A stretch of 64,000 nucleotides of DNA from Pseudomonas pseudonitroreducens (lineage in GTDB: Bacteria > Pseudomonadota > Gammaproteobacteria > Pseudomonadales > Pseudomonadaceae). This document shows positions 35,743-44,226 of this stretch, in pieces. The DNA lies in NCBI RefSeq assembly GCF_021603645.1, contig NZ_BQHJ01000009.1, positions 276,006 through 340,005 of the forward strand, given 5' to 3'. The position numbers were made by a program, and so were the translations under genes. Below the pieces are notes generated by a model. It saw nothing but the letters and a program-made list of their open reading frames with translations. It was not told the origin of the DNA and did not search any database. Positions within the stretch are counted from its first letter, which is position 1, and each line of letters opens with the position of its first letter.

Positions 35743-38700
35743 TTAGGGCTGAAGACTGATCTGCAGTGCCTCCAGTTCATCCATCGTCATATCACCTTCT
35801 AGAAGTCCGCCGAGGTAGTCCAGCAGATCATCTTGGCGGGGTTGGCCGAACGCTAGCCGGTAGACAGTTAGGCTGCGCTTTAGCCACTCGAGGCGCTGGG
35901 TTTCTCGGCTGAAGGGAAGGATCGGTACGCGTCGCTCCACCTTCACCGGCCCCTCGCATAGCCAATAAGGAGCGAGGTCAGTGTCGGAGTCAGTGGATGC
36001 CCTTGCTGCAGCGAACATCTGCGCCCAGGGGTCAAACGAAACAGCACCGTCGGACCAAAGCTCGGGACCATGATTGTGAGCCACGTTCAGACGGACGGCG
36101 TGCCCCTTAAAGCGATGGACTCTACCTTCCCGCTGCTCCAAGTCGACCGGATTGCCGGGTAGGTTCCAGTGGTACACACGGTAGCAGTAGGGGTGGAAAT
36201 CGAGTCCCTCTTGACCGACGGAGGTCGTGGCTAGCACAAAGGGGCGGAACGGCGAATTGAATGCGTCGCGCACGCCGCCCAGCCGTGCGACGGCCCCTTC
36301 TTCGTCCCGGTAGTCCGCCAGGCGCATGGCGAAACGGCCACGCATTTGGAATTTGTCTACTTTCAGGCGCCCCTCGATGATCGCGGGGTTGTCGACATCA
36401 ATCTGCGAGGGACGGATCGAGAGCGCGTCGGCCATGGCTTTGCCGAGTCCGATTACTCGTTCTCCAGGTGATATTGCGCTTAGGCCCTGAGCATCTACGA
36501 GGTAGTGTGCATACTCATCGAGAACCGCCTGGAGGTTCTGCTCCGCCGAGAAGGTGAGGACTCGGTGCCAATAGCGATCTTCTTCTCCGTGCCGCAACAA
36601 GGCGACTGCTTCATGCTGATTGAACAGAGTCCGGAAGCTCCAGGCGACGTTGGCCGCCGCGCTCAGGAGGCTCGGATCGTCCCATGCCAAATCGGGCGCT
36701 ACGCGTCGCAGCGCGCGAAGCGCGCAAATCGCAGGGCTTCCCAAGGCCACATCAACCAGTAGGTCCAGAGCGTCGGTACTCATTGGGCCAAGATCGCCGA
36801 CTGCTGCAACCCTCATGGCTGCGACGTGATCCTTAAAGGCGTCCTCGCCGGCCAAATTACCCATCCCGTCCGACGCCTCGACCCAACGCAGGGCGCCATT
36901 CTTCGCCATGGCGTCAATGGCTGCCGGCAGTGCCCATTCAGCAAAACTACCTTCTGATTCAGCCGATTCGCGTGCGGCCAGATCGGTCAGTCTCCCCCTC
37001 AGCCGTTCGGCAACGTGTGATCGCATGTCGGTATAGGACTGGCGCTCGCAACACCCAGCGACCACTGCTAGGGGGTCGCCGAGTTCGGCCAAAACCGGAG
37101 ACGGATAGATCAAGAGCAGGGCACGCAGACCTGCCAGGCGGCCGTTCGCCAACCGGAACTGAAGGGGGCGTGGCCGCTTTAGGTCAAAATATCCACGGCT
37201 GGTTTGGCCAGCGCCCATACGCCGCTCGGCTTCGTAGGAAAGTATCGCGGCAATGGCGTCCGGCACCATTGTCCAAGACGAAAAAATCAGCGCTTTGGTT
37301 GGTCGGGTGTCTGGAGTCCTATAACCGTAGTAGGGGAGCGCTGGCGGGATCCAGAGGCTCTGCTCGAGGCCGTCCTTGAAGACGTCTTCCATCACCGCGC
37401 GCATCCGCCCGTTGGCTGGTTCTATCGGCGCGTAAGCGTTGAGCTGATCATGGTCGAGGCAAGCATTCTTGGCTGTCGCCAAGGCGTTGACTAGGGCAGC
37501 GGAAGGCTTGGTTCCCTCCTTTCCCTTCATGGCCCGCTTCAGCGCGTAATCGCGCATGAAGTTGAGCAGGTAGGGCGCCGACTTCCAATACTCGATGACG
37601 TCAGGTGCTTCGAGGGCTCGAGCTACGCCGGAGACCGCCATCGCTTGGCGCAGGTCGTCAACGTGGACGGTAAGATCCATTTGCGGCTCACAGACCATGG
37701 AGTCGCGGTCGATGGTGCTGGAGACCCGTTCGGTACGGCACATGACCTGCTTGAGAGTGGTTTCCACCTTAGCCTTCTGAGCCATGGCCTTGCCCCTGGC
37801 GGCGGGCAGCCCATGAAGGGCGGTCCGGAAGGCGCGCATTTCTTGGTCCAATGCGCTCACCATTTCCCGACCTCGGGCCTGTCCAAAGAGGAAGGTCAAG
37901 GTCTCCAGGAAGTCGTCATAATGCTCGCCGTCTTCGGTTTGGTCTCCTTGAAGCGTGAGCATTCGGTACGGCGTGGCCGAGAGCAGCAGGGTGCGCGCGG
38001 CATTGCCTTTATGATCTCGGTAGTTGAATAGCTCTCGCGCTAAGTAGGCGGCGTCGCTTTCACCGTGCAGTAGATCCGGGAAGCGCTGAAACTCGTCCAT
38101 GATGATGAGGTCAGGCTGCAGCGCATCCACGCAGGCGTGGCTGAGTTTGCCCCGCAGACGGGCGATCACCGCGTTTCGAGTGCGGGTCATGGCGGAGGGG
38201 TATCGAGCCCGCCGCCGTCGGAATAGCTCGATGGTTTTCTCTAATTCGCCGGCCAGAGCTGCGTCCTGGCTGACATCCTTTCGGAAGCGGTTGATCAGGG
38301 CTGTATCGACCCCGTTGAGCGAAACGTAGTGCTTGATCCAAGATTCCCAACGCTCGGCGCTGACATCGCACTGCAACAGGTTCTGCAGTCCGCGTGGCGA
38401 ACTGACCTCGGGCCGAAGCAAATGGAACAACAGGGCGCGCTCCTCAGCGACGCCAGTCGACGATCGAAGGTCGAACGTCGTGCCTGGAGTCAGGCTGATG
38501 AAGTTGACCTTGTTGGCGTTGAGCGAACTTTCGCCCCGCATCTGCAGCGGCACCAGCGTCATACGGGTCGGTAGAGCCAGCGCTTGGCGTCCAAGGACGT
38601 TCAGCCGGTTGAGGTTCTGAGCGGCGATAGCCTGGTTCGAGCAGATGTAGAGGATGTCGATCCGGTCGGTTTTGTCCCACAGATACTCAATGGCACGGGC

Positions 38701-38874
38701 GATAACGCCGCGCGCGACCAGCGTCTTGCCAAGGCCCACCTCGTCGGCGACGAGGAATTGGAAGGCGGGATTTTCGGAGTTGTAGAAGCGCTCAAAGACG
38801 TAGTCGACCGTGCGGCGCTGGAAGGCTTTCAATGACTGAAGTGCCGATCCAGCCTTGAACGGATCAGTGGACAT
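35743..38874 (-). CDS. SNF2-type helicase, Azaca ZacC-like
   Basis: This is a 1043-residue SF2 helicase of SNF2/Rad54 style, with VADEVGLGKTLVARGV (about residues 42-57), IIMDEFQRFPDLL (about 258), LLSATPYRML, then TTSVGQEGLDFHPYC and NPVDLEQREGRVHRFKG in the C lobe. The gap between the lobes is long. It overlaps the upstream PLD-like gene by 11 nt and forms a three-gene operon with it and the DUF6361-like gene. From memory, that combination is the Azaca anti-phage system. It would be the ATP-driven DNA sensor or translocase. The helicase call is firm; the system name depends on recall. Confidence 0.82.
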   Translation of the reverse strand: MSTDPFKAGSALQSLKAFQRRTVDYVFERFYNSENPAFQFLVADEVGLGKTLVARGVIARAIEYLWDKTDRIDILYICSNQAIAAQNLNRLNVLGRQALALPTRMTLVPLQMRGESSLNANKVNFISLTPGTTFDLRSSTGVAEERALLFHLLRPEVSSPRGLQNLLQCDVSAERWESWIKHYVSLNGVDTALINRFRKDVSQDAALAGELEKTIELFRRRRARYPSAMTRTRNAVIARLRGKLSHACVDALQPDLIIMDEFQRFPDLLHGESDAAYLARELFNYRDHKGNAARTLLLSATPYRMLTLQGDQTEDGEHYDDFLETLTFLFGQARGREMVSALDQEMRAFRTALHGLPAARGKAMAQKAKVETTLKQVMCRTERVSSTIDRDSMVCEPQMDLTVHVDDLRQAMAVSGVARALEAPDVIEYWKSAPYLLNFMRDYALKRAMKGKEGTKPSAALVNALATAKNACLDHDQLNAYAPIEPANGRMRAVMEDVFKDGLEQSLWIPPALPYYGYRTPDTRPTKALIFSSWTMVPDAIAAILSYEAERRMGAGQTSRGYFDLKRPRPLQFRLANGRLAGLRALLLIYPSPVLAELGDPLAVVAGCCERQSYTDMRSHVAERLRGRLTDLAARESAESEGSFAEWALPAAIDAMAKNGALRWVEASDGMGNLAGEDAFKDHVAAMRVAAVGDLGPMSTDALDLLVDVALGSPAICALRALRRVAPDLAWDDPSLLSAAANVAWSFRTLFNQHEAVALLRHGEEDRYWHRVLTFSAEQNLQAVLDEYAHYLVDAQGLSAISPGERVIGLGKAMADALSIRPSQIDVDNPAIIEGRLKVDKFQMRGRFAMRLADYRDEEGAVARLGGVRDAFNSPFRPFVLATTSVGQEGLDFHPYCYRVYHWNLPGNPVDLEQREGRVHRFKGHAVRLNVAHNHGPELWSDGAVSFDPWAQMFAAARASTDSDTDLAPYWLCEGPVKVERRVPILPFSRETQRLEWLKRSLTVYRLAFGQPRQDDLLDYLGGLLEGDMTMDELEALQISLQP

Positions 38875-40723
38875 GGCTTGCCTCCTCGGGCATCGCCAAC
38901 CGGAAGGCCTCCCAAAGTACGCGAAACTCTGTCGGGACCGGATCGGTAGTGGAGTCTTCGGCGGTCAGGCGCCTGATCAAGCGCTCGACTGCGGATAGGC
39001 GGCCATCACCGGCGCAGAGCGCACGTACCAGGTCTTCGAGTAGGGGCACTTCGTCCGCCCGCCCGCGGCCCCATGCGCCTTCACTGCCGCCGGGCTGCGC
39101 GGCCACGGCCGCGGCGAACGGGTCACCAAGCTCAGAAAGCAGTAGCCGCAGATAGCGGAAGAAAGCGTCACGGTTGGTGATGATCGCGCGGAAGATCGCG
39201 GAATGACGCTCAGCCGGAAGGCCGTCCATTGGTAAGCCAATACTGAACAGCAGGCGGGCGTCACTGTCGGAGTCAGCCAGTTGAAAGGCGATGAACCGGG
39301 TGACGTCCGCCAGAGGCATGACTCCCAGATCGACGTCCTCCCCTGCGGCCAGAGCAGCCAGGACATCACGATGATGCCCCTCGCCGCGGGTGATCGGCCA
39401 AACAAAGGCGCTGGCAAGGCTGGTGACAGCTAGCGGTTGTACGCAGATCAGCCAGACCCGCCACCCAGCGGCGTCCTCACCTTCAGCAGGGGCGCGTTCG
39501 CAGCACAGCGCCAAGCCAGCCTTGCAGATTAAGCGACGTACATCCTCCAGGCGCCGCTCTGCCGCCTTATCCGCAGCGGCGTTCGCCGAGACATCGCTGG
39601 CAACGAAGGGGCACAGCAGCCGCCCGAAGCCCTGAGCGCCCAGGATGTTCTCAACGCTGCCTACTTTGGAGGACTTGCCTGTGATGGTCGCAAACACCTC
39701 GACGTTGTTGGCCGACTTGCGGTTGGCAAGCGCCGCTTGGGTGGCGTTGCCGGAGCCAACTGTCAGGACGGTGTCCCAGCCGACCTCCTGTATAAATGCC
39801 TTGGCATGGAGGCCTTGCAGGCTTTCCGGTGCTGCCTCTTCACCGTCCTCGCTGGCGGCCATGTCATCGAGCACACTGACTCGCTCGTAAAGAGCTAGGG
39901 TGTCGGCCGAGCAAGCGGCCAGTTCGTCGCTCCGTCCCACCAGTACTGGCTTCTCGCGGCTTAGCCTTGCCAGTTGAATAAGGGTCGTGTCGTCACAGAA
40001 CGGAGAAATGACGCCCATTCGAGTGCAAGCTGACGGTGACCAAGCCTCTGACCCTATGCCGTTGACTGCCAGGCTCAGGGTATCAAAATGCTCGGGCAGC
40101 ACCCATGCAGCTCGATTGAGATCGCCGGCGACATCGAGGGTCAGTGCCCTGACGTCCTCGGATACTGGCTGCACGGTGATCCGTGGCAGGCGCTTGAGAA
40201 GGTCGACGATTGGCTTATTGTCCGGCACCACTCGACGGGTAACGTCGCCATCCAGACAAAGGGAAATGTCCCAAGAGCGGTCTTGAGTCAGATTCCGCGA
40301 CAGCACCAAGAGCCGCATTTTTGCAGCCCCACTACCCGACTGTGGTTTGAAGCGCAGAACCCAGATTTTCGGGTGGAAGGCGCCGCCCTGCGGAGCTGCT
40401 ACGGCAATGATCATCTTCTCCAACAGACTGCAGAGCCGGGACTGCGGCTGGGTCTGAGCTTGGATATGGCCTGCGTCGTAATAGACGGCGAGCCGATCAG
40501 TGATACGTTCAGCGCCCTCAAGGAGAGCCAAGGGCTGGCTGAGAATCTCATCGCGATTCTCGGCGGCGAATAGCGCTAGGCTCACCGGCGCGGCCAGGGC
40601 CGTCTCGAAGTCGAGGGAGTAGGTAGTGGCGACCGCTGCGTCAAACACATAGCCGGACGGCGCCGATAGGCTTTCGCCGTAAAGGACGCGTACTTCGGGA
40701 TCCAGGCTAGCTCTATTTGGCAT
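38864..40723 (-). CDS. Phospholipase D-like nuclease, Azaca ZacB-like
   Basis: This is a 619-residue protein with two degenerate PLD/HKD-type half-sites. The first is FHPKIWVL then VLSRNLTQDRSWD, about residues 115-160. The second is LHAKAFIQ then VGSGNATQAAL, about 300-345. Each gives the H-x-K...(S/G)-x-N pattern of PLD superfamily nucleases, which cut DNA through a covalent His intermediate. The rest is unrecognised. It starts 11 nt inside the end of the DUF6361-like gene and ends 11 nt inside the helicase gene, so all three are strictly coupled. PLD-helicase pairs also occur in Mokosh and DISARM; the DUF6361 neighbour favours Azaca. Confidence 0.8.
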   Translation of the reverse strand: MPNRASLDPEVRVLYGESLSAPSGYVFDAAVATTYSLDFETALAAPVSLALFAAENRDEILSQPLALLEGAERITDRLAVYYDAGHIQAQTQPQSRLCSLLEKMIIAVAAPQGGAFHPKIWVLRFKPQSGSGAAKMRLLVLSRNLTQDRSWDISLCLDGDVTRRVVPDNKPIVDLLKRLPRITVQPVSEDVRALTLDVAGDLNRAAWVLPEHFDTLSLAVNGIGSEAWSPSACTRMGVISPFCDDTTLIQLARLSREKPVLVGRSDELAACSADTLALYERVSVLDDMAASEDGEEAAPESLQGLHAKAFIQEVGWDTVLTVGSGNATQAALANRKSANNVEVFATITGKSSKVGSVENILGAQGFGRLLCPFVASDVSANAAADKAAERRLEDVRRLICKAGLALCCERAPAEGEDAAGWRVWLICVQPLAVTSLASAFVWPITRGEGHHRDVLAALAAGEDVDLGVMPLADVTRFIAFQLADSDSDARLLFSIGLPMDGLPAERHSAIFRAIITNRDAFFRYLRLLLSELGDPFAAAVAAQPGGSEGAWGRGRADEVPLLEDLVRALCAGDGRLSAVERLIRRLTAEDSTTDPVPTEFRVLWEAFRLAMPEEASHVH

Positions 40724-41891
40724 TTAGCAGGTCCTCCAAATGAGACTGGGCCTGCCCCCATCGGAACGACAACTGGTATGCTCCAGAGGCCCCGCCCCAG
40801 CGGTCCAGAGCGGTGTGATTGGCGAAGCGCGACTGCGAAGTCTTCAGTTTCCGCTCCCTCTCGCGGACCAGTGCCCTGGCCGCCTCGGAATCCGGCAGGC
40901 TGGCAGCCCCCGTTCTAGCTAACGCTACCCAGTCCTGGACGAAGCGAGTAAGCGCTGGACGGATGGTGTGGGTGTGGTGCGAGACCTCCCGCCAAAAGTC
41001 TTCTAGCGACCAGGCTGCGAGGCGTTGGTCGTCCAACTCAGTTGCCCATTGGGCCAGTCGGCCGCGATAGAGTTCGATCCAGTCTTCTCGGGCCCGCAGC
41101 TCCGCAAGCTGAAGGTTGTAGAGCAGCGCCGCACCGTGGATGACACCGGAAAAGATCTCCGCATGCTGAACTAGACGTCGCGCCTCAGCCGGGAAGTCTC
41201 CGAGCGCGGGGTGCTGCCAGATGTAGGCGCATTGACCGTTGTGCGACTGGCCGGCGAGCCAGGTCAGGAGTGAGGTTCGCGCGGAGGCGACTAAGCGGTC
41301 GCGAATGAACTGGGCTTCGTCGCCAGTGAGCCTAAAAGAGGCGGTCTCGAGAAGATCGGCAGGGGCGGGTGGCAGGCTTGGATGCCAGTTACCGCTCTGG
41401 ATATCTTCGAGGCCTTCTGCCTCGACGTCAGAACGCTGTTGGCGGCGACGGACCGTTGGCAGAGCCCCGTAGTAAGTCGCGCGAGATCCGGGGAACTGGC
41501 GGATGCCCCAGGCACCTAGGCCTGCCCAATAGACGGAACTTGGAAGTCGATGAAGTCGCGCCCCGGCGTCTCGACCAATGATACCACTCGTCTCGCCGCC
41601 GGCTTTCAGCGCTTGGGAGAGGCGGATCTCCATGTTTCGGCCTTCTGCACTGAGTTGGCTGGCCGAGCCGTCGCGTCTTTCAAGCCGGCTCAGGATCCAA
41701 GGAATGAACAGCATGTAGCGAAGCCGGGTCTGGATTGTGCTGGTGCCCGGGAACAGGTGGTCGGCGATGGAGTCGCGGATCGCGCCCAAGCCCAGTTCGT
41801 CACGGCTCTCGCGCTCCTGGAATAGAGCCATGATGCGTTGCGCGCGTTGACGCTCCGCTTCATCAAAATCAATCCATGCCAAAGACGACAT
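40713..41891 (-). CDS. DUF6361-family protein, Azaca ZacA-like
   Basis: This is a 392-residue protein matching my memory of DUF6361. It has a conserved N-terminus (LAWIDFDEAERQRAQRIM), then LGLGAIRDSIADHLFPGTSTIQTRLRY and an LFIPWIL segment. The ATG at 41891 follows GGGAGTGG; the longer frame from 41930 is less likely. It leads the PLD-like and helicase genes with an 11-nt overlap. Its biochemical role is unknown; it may be a specificity or regulatory subunit. A family search would settle the assignment. Confidence 0.72.
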   Translation of the reverse strand: MSSLAWIDFDEAERQRAQRIMALFQERESRDELGLGAIRDSIADHLFPGTSTIQTRLRYMLFIPWILSRLERRDGSASQLSAEGRNMEIRLSQALKAGGETSGIIGRDAGARLHRLPSSVYWAGLGAWGIRQFPGSRATYYGALPTVRRRQQRSDVEAEGLEDIQSGNWHPSLPPAPADLLETASFRLTGDEAQFIRDRLVASARTSLLTWLAGQSHNGQCAYIWQHPALGDFPAEARRLVQHAEIFSGVIHGAALLYNLQLAELRAREDWIELYRGRLAQWATELDDQRLAAWSLEDFWREVSHHTHTIRPALTRFVQDWVALARTGAASLPDSEAARALVRERERKLKTSQSRFANHTALDRWGGASGAYQLSFRWGQAQSHLEDLLNAK

Positions 41892-42001
41892 CACCACTCC
41901 CGATGGCCAACGCGCAAATTTCTTACGCACGGCAAAAAATTACCCCGAAGGCTGCACCAACACACCACGCGGAAATTGGGAAGCCTTTCGTTCCTGACCC
42001 C

Positions 42002-42679
42002 CTATCTACGTTTCACAATCGCTAGGGCGTTGGTGATCTTGCATTTGCTGGGAGTGGAACCACTCCAGTGGTTCGACGGGAAACGGCCAGCGTTGGGTAC
42101 CAAGCCATCTGCGGTCTGAACTTCGAGCACGGCGTTCCAGAGGGAAACCTTGGGCGCCTCGCATAAAGGGTCCAAGCAGAGCAGGTGGGTACATTCAATC
42201 TTTGATCCATCGCTGCCTTGGTCGACAAGCTTGCCTTGGTAACCAACTACTAACAGCCAATGTCCTTCACCGCCAGGCCAGTCGACACCGACGATGCTCG
42301 AGTGACCCTGACGAATCGCGTCTACCAGTTGCTCCACCATGGCGCGAGTATTACCTTCCAGGACTTTGATTTCGATCTGGCGACTAAAACACTCACCAAG
42401 CCAGTCCAACTCGAACTCATTGGTGCCGTTGCTGATCAGTCCACCGAATTCGGTGAGGCGATTGTGAAACTTTCCTAGCCTAGTGCGTCCGTCGCGCAGC
42501 CCCATATAGGAGGCCTCCTCGCGGCGGATGATACCGTTGGTGACTAGCGCCATTAGTAGGCTGTAAGGACCACAGGCACCATCAAGGTCGCCTTGACGAA
42601 AATGGACAGCTTCTCCGCGTTCGTTTACTGGACCGGATTCGGACAGGGACAATTGCGGCATGACATTCATTATGTTCAT
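42002..42679 (-). CDS. C39-like papain-fold protein
   Basis: This 225-residue protein has DGACGPYSLLMAL (Cys36), GEGHWLLVVGY (His140) and LLCLDP (Asp170). These are the catalytic triad and spacing of C39-like and related papain-fold peptidases. It has no signal peptide and no ABC transporter domain, so it is not a bacteriocin exporter. A cytosolic cysteine protease or deamidase-like effector is more likely. It lies 110 bp upstream of the DUF6361-like gene on the same strand, and downstream of the helical protein and tiny genes. Several ATGs occur in the first seven codons; the first is annotated. Confidence 0.68.
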   Translation of the reverse strand: MNIMNVMPQLSLSESGPVNERGEAVHFRQGDLDGACGPYSLLMALVTNGIIRREEASYMGLRDGRTRLGKFHNRLTEFGGLISNGTNEFELDWLGECFSRQIEIKVLEGNTRAMVEQLVDAIRQGHSSIVGVDWPGGEGHWLLVVGYQGKLVDQGSDGSKIECTHLLCLDPLCEAPKVSLWNAVLEVQTADGLVPNAGRFPSNHWSGSTPSKCKITNALAIVKRR

Positions 42680-42788
42680 GGAAAGGCTACTTCTTCAGAA
42701 CGCATAGCGGAGATAGGTTAAGGCCTATAATTTTTAGTGCAGGGGCACCGACGGACTAGATGGTGCAATCCTTGACGCTGTTAGTGGC

Positions 42789-43406
42789 TCAGTCGAATAG
42801 CAGAGCTTTTGTCAGGCTGCGGTCGGGGTCGGGATTGTCCAGTTCATTGGCCATTTTCACCAACTCGGACGCGAGTGCTGCGTATTGCCGCCAATCTGCA
42901 AGGAGATGTTCAAATACTTGGTTGACTATCGACTTTGCGTTTTCGGTCATGAATTCTTCGTCGATTTGGTTCCAAGTCTCTTCAAGCAGGTCCTGCTCCA
43001 GTGCCTCGGCTAGGATTTCCTGCTGCTCAGAGATTAGGTCGTAGGCTTCTCGACAGTTTTCCCTTAGCTGCTCAAGGTAATCGCGAAAGTCCTGCTCATC
43101 CTGATCGAACCCTTGCCTGAGGTGTTCAGGCACATCGCTCAGTCCCTTGTAGTGACGGCCACGGCCATCGTGCTTGATGTTCGCAACTAGCAGTTCCAGT
43201 TCGTTGAAGACGTTTTCTTCTTCCGGTAACCAACCTGCATCGACATTGCATTCATAAGCCTGCTCTATACAGGCCGAGATAGTTCTCATTTCTTCCGCCA
43301 GCGGCGTGCCGGCAAAGAGGCGTGACAACGACTCACGAAGCGTGTCGAACTGCTCGTAGCATTGGTTGTAGTTGCGGAGAATTTCGTTCGCGCGATCCAT
43401 GCTCAT
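42789..43406 (-). CDS. Hypothetical acidic helical protein, 205 residues
   Basis: This is an unrecognised, strongly acidic, almost all-helical cytosolic protein. It has many Glu/Asp/Leu heptad-like stretches such as EILRNYNQCYEQFDTL, QDFRDYLEQL and EILAEALEQDLLEETW, so coiled-coil or four-helix packing is likely. The ATG at 43406 has AAGGA 7 bp upstream; the frame reaches nine codons further. It is followed after 109 bp by the C39-like gene on the same strand. It could be a substrate, inhibitor or scaffold for that protease-like protein, by position only. Confidence 0.72.
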   Translation of the reverse strand: MSMDRANEILRNYNQCYEQFDTLRESLSRLFAGTPLAEEMRTISACIEQAYECNVDAGWLPEEENVFNELELLVANIKHDGRGRHYKGLSDVPEHLRQGFDQDEQDFRDYLEQLRENCREAYDLISEQQEILAEALEQDLLEETWNQIDEEFMTENAKSIVNQVFEHLLADWRQYAALASELVKMANELDNPDPDRSLTKALLFD

Positions 43407-43606
43407 AGTCCGTTCCTTGTGATTGCGTGCCAATGGTGATGTTGTTGCAAGTGTCAGTTGGCGCCTGGGTTCGTGTTCCCTCGCTCGACTGTCAGTTGGA
43501 TTCGACGTGCTGACTTCATGCGCCGCCCCGGTGGATGCCGGGGAGGGCGGAGGAAGCAGCCGGGCATCAATCGCCTACATTGAATGTTGCTCATCGAGTG
43601 CTGGCA

Positions 43607-43756
43607 TCAGCAGATTGCACGTGTTTGCACGTAGATGTAGCGGGCAATGCCGTCGTCCTTGACTAGCCAGAGATACCCATAGAGTGGCGGAAGCTGCCGG
43701 TATGTGGCAACTGGCCAGTTTGGTCCATTAGCTGGCTTGTTTGACTTCCTAGCCAT
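43607..43756 (-). CDS. Tiny overlapping gene, 49 residues
   Basis: This minus-strand frame starts at ATG 43756 inside the end of the preceding 42-codon gene (8-nt overlap) and ends at TGA 43607. It encodes a basic, aromatic-rich protein: MARKSNKPANG, TYRQLPPLYGYLWLV, DDGIARYIYVQTRAIC. The overlap implies translation by re-initiation. The alternating hydrophobic pattern of the second half suggests a small beta sheet. It is easily missed by gene finders because of its length. No family is recognised. Confidence 0.55.
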   Translation of the reverse strand: MARKSNKPANGPNWPVATYRQLPPLYGYLWLVKDDGIARYIYVQTRAIC

Positions 43757-43877
43757 CAACGTCCTGATTCGTTGTCCGCGCTTCCCGCTCGCGCTTCATC
43801 TCGCTGTACTCGCGATACAGCTCGTAGCCCTTCTTGGCGACAACAATGACGCCGATAACCGCAAAAAGATTTTTCAT
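43749..43877 (-). CDS. Tiny membrane-anchored protein, 42 residues
   Basis: The gene starts at ATG 43877 with GGAGC upstream and ends at TAG 43749. The product has a short hydrophobic N-terminal segment (NLFAVIGVIVVA) followed by a charged amphipathic helix (YELYREYSEMKREREAR). This is typical of a single-pass inner-membrane micropeptide with a cytoplasmic tail. It sits between the zinc-ribbon gene (27-bp gap) and the 49-codon gene (8-nt overlap). The strict packing of three tiny genes argues that all are translated. Confidence 0.6.
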   Translation of the reverse strand: MKNLFAVIGVIVVAKKGYELYREYSEMKREREARTTNQDVDG

Positions 43878-43904
43878 GTGCCTGTGCTCCAGGTTCAGAA
43901 GTGC

Positions 43905-44117
43905 TCAGTGTCGATCAAGCCGAAGCAAGTGTTCGAGGCGGGCCTTCATCGCTTCGATAAGTGTTGCCATGCGCCGAACTACTACTGCCGATCCGCATTT
44001 CGGGCAGGAGGTATAGCAGTCGTGACCGATTAAGAGTGCATCGCTCTTCGGCACGGTCGTTTTCTGCCACGAACAATGCGGACAGATAAAAGTGAGCGGT
44101 GGCGGTGGTATCGGCAT
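43905..44117 (-). CDS. Small zinc-ribbon protein, 70 residues
   Basis: This 70-residue protein has two CxxC knuckles, FICPHCSW and TSCPKCGSA, separated by about 24 residues. They form a zinc ribbon at residues 10-45, followed by a basic amphipathic helix (EAMKARLEHLLRL). The proline-rich start MPIPPPP is characteristic. An AAGG site lies 8 bp before the ATG. It leads a minus-strand run of tiny genes ending in the C39-like protein. Nucleic-acid or protein binding is the usual role of such ribbons; the partner is unknown. I have an impression of similar proteins in Pseudomonas islands but cannot name a system. Confidence 0.75.
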   Translation of the reverse strand: MPIPPPPLTFICPHCSWQKTTVPKSDALLIGHDCYTSCPKCGSAVVVRRMATLIEAMKARLEHLLRLDRH

Positions 44118-44155
44118 AGGGGGACCTTCAGGCCTGGTTGTTCAGTAATTTAGGC

Positions 44156-44186
44156 GCGCTACGCGACAGCGTGTGTCGCTGGCGCT
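44156..44186. other. GC-rich hairpin between ARH gene and zinc-ribbon operon
   Basis: Arms containing GCGACA and TGTCGC, extended by GCGCT/AGCGCC with small mismatches, surround GCGTG. It lies between two co-directional minus-strand genes and could terminate the upstream one, but there is no T-run. Confidence 0.35.
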
Positions 44187-44226
44187 AGTTTCTTTATGAG
44201 TCATGCTGTCTAGCAGGGTGCACTAA

